The position numbers and the translations under genes are program-made. Below, piece after piece: positions 6,361 to 13,915 of a stretch of DNA of 32,563 bases. A model generated the notes under the pieces. The model made no database searches and was not told the origin of the DNA. It was given only the letters and a program-made list of their open reading frames with translations. How positions within the stretch are numbered: the first letter of the stretch is position 1; every line of letters starts with the position of its first letter. Origin of the DNA: Nocardia rhizosphaerihabitans (lineage in GTDB: Bacteria > Actinomycetota > Actinomycetes > Mycobacteriales > Mycobacteriaceae); contig NZ_BMNE01000018.1 in the NCBI RefSeq assembly GCF_014646295.1, positions 1-32,563 of the forward strand. Direction: 5' to 3'.

Positions 6361-7611
6361 ATGGATCCGCTGGAATCGGCTCGCGGTGCGCAGGCAGGAA
6401 GGGGCGTGGCCGCGTATCTACTCTCGAACGTGTCCGGCCTGGCAGACGAGATGCTGGAGTACTTGGTCGCGCGAATACCGGAAATCGGTGAGGATGCCAA
6501 GCTTCGCGGCCTGACGCTCGGATCGTGCTCATCGAATCTCGAAGCGGTACTGTCGATGGTTCGTCATGGGATCGATATAGCGGCTGTCGAGGCCCCGGTG
6601 ACGGCGCTCGAACACGCGCGAGCAATGGCATCACGGGGGCACAGCGTGGATGTGATGCTGCGGTTCTATCGGTTGGGACACGAATTCTTTACCGAAAAGC
6701 TCGCTGAATCGCTCACCGATTCGACCGAGGACCCCGCTGTCGCGCTGCGGACCTTCGTAGACCTCGAGCGATTCGGGTTTCGATATGTCGACCGCATCTC
6801 CAGTCTTGTGGCTGCCGAGTACGTCGCCGAGCTCGACCGACGCCAGAACCAGGCAAGAGCCGAGCGCGCCGATGTCGTGCGGGCCTTGCTCGCAGCGGAA
6901 CGTGTCGACATCGCTCGGGCCGAACGGGTGCTCGGCCACCGGCTCACCGGTCGGCAGATCGGCTACATATGCTGGGTAGACGGCCGCGGCGTCGACCTCG
7001 AGGGATTCGCCCGGAAGGTTGGAAAATTGCTCGGGGCGGATCACTCGCTCGTCGTAGCGGACGGTCCACTCGCGGTGCGTGGATGGGCATCGATCACGGG
7101 GATGGCGCGGCCTTCGCTCACGGGCATCGCGACGGAGCTTCCCAGCGAAAGCAGGAACGTTCACATCGCGGTGGGATCGCCTCATCCCGGAGCTGCCGGC
7201 TTCCGGACCTCCCACCTGGAGGCTGTCCGCACTCGCCGGGTCGTCGAATTGTCCGGTCGGGTGGCGCCGACGATTACTCAGTTCAGCGATATCGAGTTGG
7301 TGGATGCCATCTCCCGCGACCTCGATGCAGCGCGCGCCTTCGTCGCTGCTCAGCTCGGCGATCTCGCACGCGACGACCCGAAAGAGCGCGGCGAGCGCGC
7401 CGCACTCCTGGCTGTGCTCGACGCGCAAGGGAGTCTGGCGACCGCGGCGCGCACCCTGGGCATCCACCGAAACACGGTCCTGCAAAGGATGCGCCGTGCC
7501 GAAGAGCGCCGGGGTCGGCCCATGACTGTGAAAATCGCCGAACTGCACGCCGCTCTCCTCGTCTGCGACGTGCTGGGGGCCTCGGTTTTGCGCGAGTCGT
7601 CGCCGCACTGA
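6361..7611 (+). CDS. PucR/CdaR-type transcriptional regulator
   Basis: 416 residues. The N-terminal helical domain (about 15-170) has the pattern IAAVEAPVTALEHARAMASRG, typical of actinomycete PucR-type regulators. A central GGDEF-like region with no catalytic motif follows. The C-terminal PucR helix-turn-helix is ATAARTLGIHRNTVLQRMRR (about 360-385). Such proteins are usually activators of neighbouring catabolic genes in response to small ligands. It lies upstream of, and in the same direction as, the desaturase-reductase fusion and the aldehyde dehydrogenase, separated by a hairpin and a promoter-like region, so those genes are the likely targets. ATG 6361 has only a weak upstream site (CTAGGGTG). 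A second PucR gene is at 13916-15193. Confidence 0.88.
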   Translation: MDPLESARGAQAGRGVAAYLLSNVSGLADEMLEYLVARIPEIGEDAKLRGLTLGSCSSNLEAVLSMVRHGIDIAAVEAPVTALEHARAMASRGHSVDVMLRFYRLGHEFFTEKLAESLTDSTEDPAVALRTFVDLERFGFRYVDRISSLVAAEYVAELDRRQNQARAERADVVRALLAAERVDIARAERVLGHRLTGRQIGYICWVDGRGVDLEGFARKVGKLLGADHSLVVADGPLAVRGWASITGMARPSLTGIATELPSESRNVHIAVGSPHPGAAGFRTSHLEAVRTRRVVELSGRVAPTITQFSDIELVDAISRDLDAARAFVAAQLGDLARDDPKERGERAALLAVLDAQGSLATAARTLGIHRNTVLQRMRRAEERRGRPMTVKIAELHAALLVCDVLGASVLRESSPH

Positions 7612-7627
7612 CGGAAGACCTAGTGTG

Positions 7628-7652
7628 CCGGGATGTGCTCGCAGCACACCGG
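7628..7652 (+). terminator. Hairpin terminator after the PucR gene
   Basis: CCGG-GA-TGTGCT, loop CGC, AGCACA-CCGG: a 6-bp stem continued by 4 bp after a two-base bulge, 16 bp past the PucR stop. It separates the regulator transcript from the desaturase promoter. Confidence 0.5.
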
Positions 7653-7672
7653 GGAGGGCGGGGATGGCCTTG

Positions 7673-7699
7673 TTGACAGATAGCGTCTGTTTGTACGTT
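7673..7699 (+). promoter_or_regulatory. Promoter/operator of the desaturase fusion gene
   Basis: TTGACA (7673-7678) matches the consensus -35 box. The best -10 candidate, TACGTT (7694-7699), is at a short 15-bp spacing. Overlapping the -35 box is the dyad ACAGA-TAGCG-TCTGT (7675-7689), well placed to block RNA polymerase. The binding regulator is unknown; a TetR-type protein is plausible from the form of the site. Confidence 0.45.
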
Positions 7700-7737
7700 G
7701 TGAGGCATCTCATCCCGAAGCGCGAAGGAGGCGTCCG

Positions 7738-9747
7738 ATGTCGACGACGACTCGACACCCCGAACCCACAGCAGCCGCGCCGCAGCACGCCTTGCCTGAT
7801 CCGGGCGAGCAGGTTCCAACCCTGTCCTGGCCGATAGTCGGCATCTTCACCGCTGCACTCGCCGTCTTCGGCACCTCGACCTGGGCCGCGCTCACCGGCG
7901 CTCTGCCTGCGATCGCGACTATCGCCGCGAGCTCCGCAGCGATCTTCGTCCTGTTCACCGTGTTGCACGACGCCTCGCACTACTCGATCAGCTCCCATCG
8001 CTGGGTCAACGTCGCGTTCGGTCGCGTGGCAATGTTCTTCGTCTCGCCGCTGATCTCGTTCAAATCGTTCGCGTTCATCCATATCGAGCACCACCGCAAC
8101 ACCAATGACGGTGAGTACGATCCCGATCATTGGGTCAGCTCCGCACCCTGGTGGCAGCTGCCCATCCGCTTCCCGGCAATGGACCTGCCCTATATCAGCT
8201 TCCTGGTGCGCAACGTGCGTCGGCGTCCGCGCGCCGAGGTCCTGGAAACAGCAGCCTTGATGACCTTCTCTCTGACGGTGATCGTATCGGCAGCCTTCAC
8301 CGGACATCTGTGGACGCTCGCGGTGATCTGCCTGATTCCCGGGCGTGTGGCGATGTTCGTGCTCGCCTGGTGGTTCGACTGGCTACCTCACCACGATTTG
8401 GAAGACACACAGCGCGAAAATCGCTATCGCGCTACCCGCAACCGCGTCGGCTCCGAATGGATCCTGACTCCCCTGCTCCTGTCGCAGAACTACCACCTGG
8501 TCCACCACTTGCACCCGTCCATTCCCTTCTACCGCTATGTGGCGGCCTGGCAACGCAACGAAGAGGCATACCTCGAACGCGACGCGGCGATCAACACCGT
8601 TTTCGGGCAGCAGCTCGACGCCGCGCAGTACCGCGAGTGGAAGCGCCTCAACGGCAAACTAGCGGCACTGCTGCCCGTCCGGATGCCGCGCTCCTCCGTG
8701 GCACGCCATGCCAGCACCCACCCGATCCCCGTCAAGAGCGTCGAGCCGCTGACTCCGGGCAGCGTCAAAGTTACTTTCGACGTTCCCGCCCACCTCAGCG
8801 ACCAGTTCCAATTCCAGGCCGGCCAACACCTGACCGTTCGACACCGCATCGACGGCCAGGAGGTGCGGCGAAACTACTCGATCTGTACCTCGGCCACATC
8901 AGGGGAACTGGCAATCGGAGTACGGCACATCGCGGGCGGGAAGTTCTCGACCTTCGCACTCGAAACGCTGCGATCCGGTGACGTCCTGGAGCTGATGACA
9001 CCCACGGGTAGCTTCGGGGCACCCCTTGATCCACTCGCTCGGCGCGCCTATGTCGCGATAGCGGCAGGGAGCGGCATCACGCCCATCCTGTCGCTCATAC
9101 GCACCACGATGGAGATCGAGACCGAGAGCCGCTTCGTCCTCTTCTACGGCAACAAAACCGCAGAGTCGACCATGTTCGCCGCCGAACTCGACGAACTCGA
9201 ATCTCGATATGCAGACCGGTTGCGCATAGTCCACATCCGCTCAGGCGAGGCGCACCACCCCACCGCTGTTCGTGGCCGTATCGACCTGGCTATGGTTCAA
9301 CGGCTGCTCGCCGACGACCTCACTTCGATCGATCGGTGGTACCTGTGCGGCCCGGCCGATCTCGTCACGACAATGCGCGATGGCCTCGCATCAGAAGGAG
9401 TGCCGACCGAGCGGATAAATCTCGAACTGTTCCGTGGCGCGAACCGATCCATGGACGTCGATGCCTTCCCGGAGTCCACAGTGACCATCACTCTGTCCGG
9501 CGCGGATCACACCGTGAAACTCGCCGCGGGTGAGACCGTCCTCGAATCCGCGCTGAAAAACAAGGTCGATGCGCCGTATGCCTGTCTCGGCGGCGCGTGT
9601 GGCACATGCAAAGCCAGAATCACAACGGGAGCGGTAACGATGGAGCAAAATCTTGCCCTCACCCCAGCCGAAGTCGATGCCGGGTACGTACTGACTTGCC
9701 AATCCCATCCCACGACATCAGATGTCGCAGTCGACTACGACGGCTGA
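7738..9747 (+). CDS. Fusion of membrane fatty-acid desaturase/hydroxylase with ferredoxin-NAD(P) reductase and [2Fe-2S] ferredoxin
   Basis: 669 residues in three parts. (1) A di-iron membrane desaturase domain, about 28-320, with several hydrophobic segments and histidine boxes HDASH (77-81), HIEHH (115-119) and HLVHH (253-257), plus HH at 218-219. (2) An FAD/NAD(P) reductase domain, about 325-570, with the FAD motif RNYS (378-381), the nucleotide motif GSGITP (444-449) and CGP (537-539). (3) A plant-type [2Fe-2S] domain, about 580-669, with Cys616, 621, 624 and 654. Electrons would pass from NAD(P)H through FAD and Fe-S to the di-iron site in one chain. In mycobacteria the DesA3 desaturase and its reductase Rv3230c are separate adjacent genes. 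The substrate, an acyl chain or a terpenoid ring, is not decided. Start ATG 7738 has GGAGG 6 bases upstream. Confidence 0.92.
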   Translation: MSTTTRHPEPTAAAPQHALPDPGEQVPTLSWPIVGIFTAALAVFGTSTWAALTGALPAIATIAASSAAIFVLFTVLHDASHYSISSHRWVNVAFGRVAMFFVSPLISFKSFAFIHIEHHRNTNDGEYDPDHWVSSAPWWQLPIRFPAMDLPYISFLVRNVRRRPRAEVLETAALMTFSLTVIVSAAFTGHLWTLAVICLIPGRVAMFVLAWWFDWLPHHDLEDTQRENRYRATRNRVGSEWILTPLLLSQNYHLVHHLHPSIPFYRYVAAWQRNEEAYLERDAAINTVFGQQLDAAQYREWKRLNGKLAALLPVRMPRSSVARHASTHPIPVKSVEPLTPGSVKVTFDVPAHLSDQFQFQAGQHLTVRHRIDGQEVRRNYSICTSATSGELAIGVRHIAGGKFSTFALETLRSGDVLELMTPTGSFGAPLDPLARRAYVAIAAGSGITPILSLIRTTMEIETESRFVLFYGNKTAESTMFAAELDELESRYADRLRIVHIRSGEAHHPTAVRGRIDLAMVQRLLADDLTSIDRWYLCGPADLVTTMRDGLASEGVPTERINLELFRGANRSMDVDAFPESTVTITLSGADHTVKLAAGETVLESALKNKVDAPYACLGGACGTCKARITTGAVTMEQNLALTPAEVDAGYVLTCQSHPTTSDVAVDYDG

Positions 9748-9817
9748 GCCGACACATCCATCAGACCGCCCGGATTCCGTCGCCGGAGACGGTACGGACC
9801 TTCTCAGAGGTAACCAG

Positions 9818-11221
9818 ATGTCTATACCGACTACCGCACCAGAGGTCACTCATTTGCCCGACATCCCTGATGCGATGGCACGGGTTCGCCGCGAGTTCGC
9901 CTCGGGCCGGACCCGAGACCGCGCTTGGCGTGCGAAGCAGCTGCGGAACATGATCCGCATGCTGGATGAGCAGGAGGATCAGATCGCAGCCGCGCTGGCC
10001 GATGATCTCGGACGCAGCCGGACCGAAGCCTGGTTGGGCGATATATCGTCGACCAGGGCTGAGGCCGTATTCGCCCTGAAACACCTGCGCCGGTGGATGC
10101 GCAGGCAGCGGCAGCCGCTCCCGCTGGTGCAGTATCCGGGTTCGGCCTGGGTGCAGTACGAGCCGCTCGGCGTCGTTCTGGTCATCGGCCCGTGGAACTA
10201 CCCGGTGTACCTGACTCTTTCGCCGCTGGTAGCTGCACTGGCCGCAGGGAACTGCGCGGTACTCAAGCCGTCCGAGCTCGCGCCGGCCACGTCGACCCTG
10301 TTGGCTCGGCTGGTTCCGGAATATCTGGACTCCAAGGCGGTATTGGTGGTCGAAGGCGACGCCGCCGTTACCCAGGAGCTGCTGGCGCAGGGTTTCGACC
10401 ACGTATTGTTCACTGGCGGGACCGAAGTCGGAAGAAAGATCATGGCCGCGGCCGCGCCGACGCTGACGCCGGTAACTCTCGAACTCGGCGGCAAAAGCCC
10501 TGTAATCGTCGCCGCCGACGCCGACCTGGATGTCGCTGCCCGCCGGATCGCGTGGGTCAAATGCGCGAACTCGGGGCAGACCTGCATCGCGCCGGACTAC
10601 GTGCTGGCCGACGACCGTATCCGGGATCGGCTGGTGGACAAGATCGTCGCGGCGATCGAGCAGTTCGAGCGAGACGGGGACGCCGACGGCCGCCGGATCG
10701 TCAACAACCGCCAATTCACACGACTGGCGAGCTATCTCGCGCAGACGCGCGGCACGATCGCACTGGGCGGACAGGTAACCAAGGCTTCGTTGTCGATCAA
10801 GCCCACCGTCATCGTCGACCCCCATCCTGATGACGCTGTCATGCAGGAGGAGATCTTCGGACCTATCCTGCCGGTGCTGTCATACGAAAGCCTCGACGAG
10901 GCGATCGCGTTCGTGAACTCCCGGCCGAAACCACTTGCCGGGTACTACTTCACGAAATCGGCGGCGGTGGGCCAACGCCTGGTGGACGAGATCCCGTCGG
11001 GCGGTGCGGTGATCAACCATGTCGCCATGCACTGCCTGGTGCCGCAGCTGCCGTTCGGCGGTGTCGGCGCCAGCGGCATGGGCGCCTACCACGGCCGTTG
11101 GGGGTTCGAAGCACTCAGTCACCGGAAATCGGTGTTGCGCAAGACCTTCCACCCGGATCTGCAGCTGCTCTATCCCCCGTACAGCGAGCGGGCGCTGCAG
11201 ATCCTACGCAAGATCTTCTAG
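9818..11221 (+). CDS. Aldehyde dehydrogenase (class 3/fatty-aldehyde type)
   Basis: 467 residues, near the usual length of ALDH3-type enzymes, which are shorter than the 500-residue class. Visible motifs: PWNYP (125-129), FTGGTEVGRKI (198-208), catalytic Glu222 in LELGGKSP, and catalytic Cys256 in NSGQTCIAPDY. The C-terminus ends in hydrophobic/basic LLYPPYSERALQILRKIF, as in membrane-associated fatty aldehyde dehydrogenases. It oxidises aldehydes to acids with NAD(P)+. ATG 9818 is preferred over the in-frame ATG 9722, which lies inside the desaturase gene, because AGAGGT precedes it by 6-7 bases. It starts 70 bp after the desaturase fusion in the same direction and probably shares its transcript. 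A terminator hairpin follows at once. Confidence 0.9.
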   Translation: MSIPTTAPEVTHLPDIPDAMARVRREFASGRTRDRAWRAKQLRNMIRMLDEQEDQIAAALADDLGRSRTEAWLGDISSTRAEAVFALKHLRRWMRRQRQPLPLVQYPGSAWVQYEPLGVVLVIGPWNYPVYLTLSPLVAALAAGNCAVLKPSELAPATSTLLARLVPEYLDSKAVLVVEGDAAVTQELLAQGFDHVLFTGGTEVGRKIMAAAAPTLTPVTLELGGKSPVIVAADADLDVAARRIAWVKCANSGQTCIAPDYVLADDRIRDRLVDKIVAAIEQFERDGDADGRRIVNNRQFTRLASYLAQTRGTIALGGQVTKASLSIKPTVIVDPHPDDAVMQEEIFGPILPVLSYESLDEAIAFVNSRPKPLAGYYFTKSAAVGQRLVDEIPSGGAVINHVAMHCLVPQLPFGGVGASGMGAYHGRWGFEALSHRKSVLRKTFHPDLQLLYPPYSERALQILRKIF

Positions 11222-11224
11222 GAG

Positions 11225-11246
11225 GCCGCTGAATCAGCGGCTTTCT
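11225..11246 (+). terminator. Rho-independent terminator after the aldehyde dehydrogenase
   Basis: GCCGCTG (11225-11231), loop AAT, CAGCGGC (11235-11241), followed by TTTCT. It sits 4 bp past the stop codon, and the T-run makes it the most classical terminator in the window. Confidence 0.8.
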
Positions 11247-11339
11247 GGGTCAGTGGCAAGCCGCGATCGCATCCTGTCGTGGCCTTGTCGCCGTTGGTCG
11301 GCTGACGCTCCGTCCACTGCGCGACCTCTACAGCCACGC

Positions 11340-12341
11340 TCACATCGCTAGTACCAGTTTGCCGTTGTTCGCGCCTGTCAACACTATGTTCAGTGCTTCG
11401 CCGAACCGAGCGACGCCACCTTCAACCACATGCTCTCGTGCTTCGAGCTTGCCTTCGTCCCGCCATTGCGCGATCTTCGCGACAGCCTCGCCATAGCGAT
11501 CGGCGTAGTCGGAGACAACGAACCCCGCCATGGTTGCCCGGAAGAAGAGCAGAGCCATGTAGCGAGAGGGACCGGGAACCAGTTCCGATTCGTTGTCCGG
11601 GTCGAGCACTCCGCAAATCACAATCCTGGCGCCCCGTCGCAGGTTTGCCAGCGCGGCATCGAGAATCTCTCCGCCGACATTGTCGAAGTACACATCGAGG
11701 CCCTGGGGCGCCAGTTCGCGCAGGCGTCGCACCACGTCCTCGCTGTGGTCGTCGATGGCGGCGTCGAAGCTGAGTTCTTCGGTCAGCCTGCGGCACTTCT
11801 CGGCACCGCTCGCAATCCCTATGACCGTTGCCCCCATGGCTTTTGCGATCTGACCGGCGACACTGCCGACAGCTCCGGCGGCTGCCGATATCACCACGGT
11901 CTCACCGACACGTAGCTTCCCGACCTCGAGCAGACCGAAATATGCTGTCATTCCTGGGATTCCGAGCACGCCGAGCCAGGCCGCGGCCGGTGCCACGCGG
12001 AGATCGACTGTGCTTACTCCGCGGCCATCGCTGATCGCGTATTCGGTCACACCGAAGACACCACTGACGTTGTCCCCCACCGAAAATCCGGGATGGGCTG
12101 ACTCGACTACGGTGGCGATATCCAGCGACCGCATGACATCACCGACACCTACCGGTGGTCGATACGATCGGACATCGTTGAGCCAGCCACGCATTGCCGG
12201 ATCAACCGATACGAGGTCGACTTTCACCAGGATTTCCCCGGCGGTGATGGCCGGAAGTTCTTCGGACACGACGCTCCACGTGTCCGTGGCAGGCAGTCCA
12301 GACGGCCGCCGCGCGAGGCGTACCTGCTGGGTCTTCGTCAT
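11340..12341 (-). CDS. NADP-dependent MDR oxidoreductase (leukotriene B4 dehydrogenase/curcumin-reductase-like)
   Basis: 333 residues of the MDR superfamily, leukotriene B4 12-hydroxydehydrogenase-like branch. Landmarks: VSVDPAMRGWLND near residue 45, LGIPGMTAYFGLLEVGKLRVGETV before the Rossmann fold, and the nucleotide motif ISAAAGAVGSVAGQIAK. FDNVGGEILD is also typical. No zinc ligands are seen. These enzymes reduce the C=C bond of alpha,beta-unsaturated ketones or aldehydes using NADPH. The start at ATG 12341 has GGAG 5-6 bases upstream and overlaps the stop of the upstream synthetase gene (ATGA at 12338-12341), showing translational coupling. It is the last gene of the minus-strand block. 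Longer upstream frames are not supported. Confidence 0.88.
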   Translation of the reverse strand: MTKTQQVRLARRPSGLPATDTWSVVSEELPAITAGEILVKVDLVSVDPAMRGWLNDVRSYRPPVGVGDVMRSLDIATVVESAHPGFSVGDNVSGVFGVTEYAISDGRGVSTVDLRVAPAAAWLGVLGIPGMTAYFGLLEVGKLRVGETVVISAAAGAVGSVAGQIAKAMGATVIGIASGAEKCRRLTEELSFDAAIDDHSEDVVRRLRELAPQGLDVYFDNVGGEILDAALANLRRGARIVICGVLDPDNESELVPGPSRYMALLFFRATMAGFVVSDYADRYGEAVAKIAQWRDEGKLEAREHVVEGGVARFGEALNIVLTGANNGKLVLAM

Positions 12342-13789
12342 CTGTTCTCCATCGAACTGGCCCGCGCGCGCAACGTCGGCTTGTGGATCTTGCCGGCAGG
12401 ATTGCGAGGCAGGTGGTCCAGGACATGAATTTCGATGGGAAGCTTGTACTTCGCCAGCAACGTCCGGCAGAACTCGAGCAGCTCGTCCGGTTGCACCTTC
12501 CGACCCGGTTTCGGGACTACGTACGCTACGGGCACCTCGCCGAGAGTAGCGTCGGGCGCGCCAACCACTGCGGCTTCGGCTACGCAGGGATCCCGGCACA
12601 GAATCACCTCGATCTCCGAGGGATAGATGTTCTCCGCACCGCGAATGATCAGATCTTTGATCCGGTCGATCAGTACCAGATAGCCGTCCTCGTCGAACCG
12701 CCCGACGTCGCCCGTATGCAGCCAGCCGTCGACGATCGTCCTGGCAGTGTCATCGGGGCGGTTCAGATAACCGCGCATGACGACCGGACCGCGCACGACG
12801 ACCTCACCGGCGTCGCCGGTAGGCAACATTCGACCGTCCGGGTCCATGATTGCGACATCCTGTCCCCTCATCGGAACGCCCACCGTGCCCGGCTTGCGCG
12901 GACCCGCCAACGGATTGGCGGTCGACGCGCAGGTGGCCTCCGAGAGGCCGTACCCCTCGACGATCGGCACACCGAACCGCGCTTCGAAAGCGGTGATGTA
13001 CTGAGCGGGCATCGGTGCACCGCCACAGACGACGAACCGCACAGAGGAGAAGTCCACCGGCTCGGCGAGCGGCCGACCCAGCGTCATAGCGTAGATCGCC
13101 GGGACGGCGGAGAAATAGGTCGGTCGTACCCGCCCGACGACCGAGAAGAAAGTGTCCGGAGTGAACCGGCGCGCGATGGTCGCCCGCCCGCCGACCAGCA
13201 GCGGGGTCAGAATACCTAGCACGATGCCGTTGGCATGGAACAGCGGCAGAATCACAAGGCTGTGGTCGGCAGCAGAGAGTTCGGTGAACTCCGCTGATAT
13301 CTCGCACATCGCGGTGAGGTTCGAATGGTCGAGCAGAACCCCCTTAGGGCGACCTGTCGTGCCGCTCGTATAGATCACCAGCGCAAGAGAATTCGGGTCA
13401 CACTCCACTTCCGGCGTGACGCCGTCCGTTGGCAGGCCGTCCGGCGTGATGGTCGGCACAGAGAAGTTCGAGTTCTCACTCACCACCAGCTTGGCACCGG
13501 AGTCGGCGAGCTGATACTCGGCTTCCTCCTGCGTCAGGGCGGGATCGATCGGGGTGACCGCGGCCCCCAGCCGCCACGCGGCGAAGAGCGCGACGACGAG
13601 TTCGACCTGGTTCGGCAGCATGATCGCGACGATGTCATCGGTTCCGATGCCGACCGCCGAGAACGCGGCGGCCGCTCCCCGTACCCGACCGGCGAAGTCC
13701 CCGTTGTTCAGGAGCAGCCGATCATCGCTCAGGCACGGCTGTATCGGATCCTGCTCAGCGCGGGTGTCAGGCAGCGACGCAAAATGCAT
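12338..13789 (-). CDS. Acyl-CoA synthetase (class I adenylate-forming enzyme)
   Basis: 483 residues. The ATP/P-loop motif YTSGTTGRPKG (140-150), the VEGYGLSEAT core motif, HTGDVGRFDEDGYL and the C-terminal catalytic Lys467 (PAGK) are all present, so the enzyme looks complete. It activates a carboxylic acid to an acyl-AMP and then an acyl-CoA. Chain length is not predictable; the short N-terminus is typical of medium-chain or unusual acids. ATG 13789 is chosen because GGAG lies 9 bases upstream and the family alignment starts there; an in-frame start at 13870 would add 27 residues across a likely regulatory region. The stop overlaps the start of the MDR reductase. It may be read from its own promoter or from the mce block upstream. 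Confidence 0.9.
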   Translation of the reverse strand: MHFASLPDTRAEQDPIQPCLSDDRLLLNNGDFAGRVRGAAAAFSAVGIGTDDIVAIMLPNQVELVVALFAAWRLGAAVTPIDPALTQEEAEYQLADSGAKLVVSENSNFSVPTITPDGLPTDGVTPEVECDPNSLALVIYTSGTTGRPKGVLLDHSNLTAMCEISAEFTELSAADHSLVILPLFHANGIVLGILTPLLVGGRATIARRFTPDTFFSVVGRVRPTYFSAVPAIYAMTLGRPLAEPVDFSSVRFVVCGGAPMPAQYITAFEARFGVPIVEGYGLSEATCASTANPLAGPRKPGTVGVPMRGQDVAIMDPDGRMLPTGDAGEVVVRGPVVMRGYLNRPDDTARTIVDGWLHTGDVGRFDEDGYLVLIDRIKDLIIRGAENIYPSEIEVILCRDPCVAEAAVVGAPDATLGEVPVAYVVPKPGRKVQPDELLEFCRTLLAKYKLPIEIHVLDHLPRNPAGKIHKPTLRARASSMENR

Positions 13790-13816
13790 GGAAATCGTCT
13801 CCTGGAACTGGCCCGT

Positions 13817-13896
13817 TTTGTGCGCAAATCGTAACGAGAGAACATCATTCAGAATAGACATCGAGCGCACGAACTATGGTTCGCCATTTGTGCGCA
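13817..13896. promoter_or_regulatory. Repeated TTTGTGCGCA sites and nested hairpin upstream of the second synthetase
   Basis: TTTGTGCGCA occurs at 13817-13826 and again at 13887-13896, exactly 70 bp apart and on the same face of the helix. Between them is a nested inverted structure: GCGCAC (13865-13870) with GTGCGC (13890-13895) enclosing CGAAC-TATG-GTTCG (13870-13883). This is the only large gap (126 bp) inside the minus-strand block. The paired sites suggest binding by a dimeric regulator, possibly the PucR protein encoded next door. The hairpin could alternatively end the PucR transcript. Confidence 0.4.
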
Positions 13897-13915
13897 CCGC
13901 CTGAACCCTCGGCTG

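Noticed and set aside
6631..8307. 558-codon open frame on the minus strand opposite the PucR gene and the start of the desaturase gene
   Set aside because: The composition is Arg/Gly/His-rich without a recognisable fold, and the opposite strand has complete conserved domains with ribosome sites.
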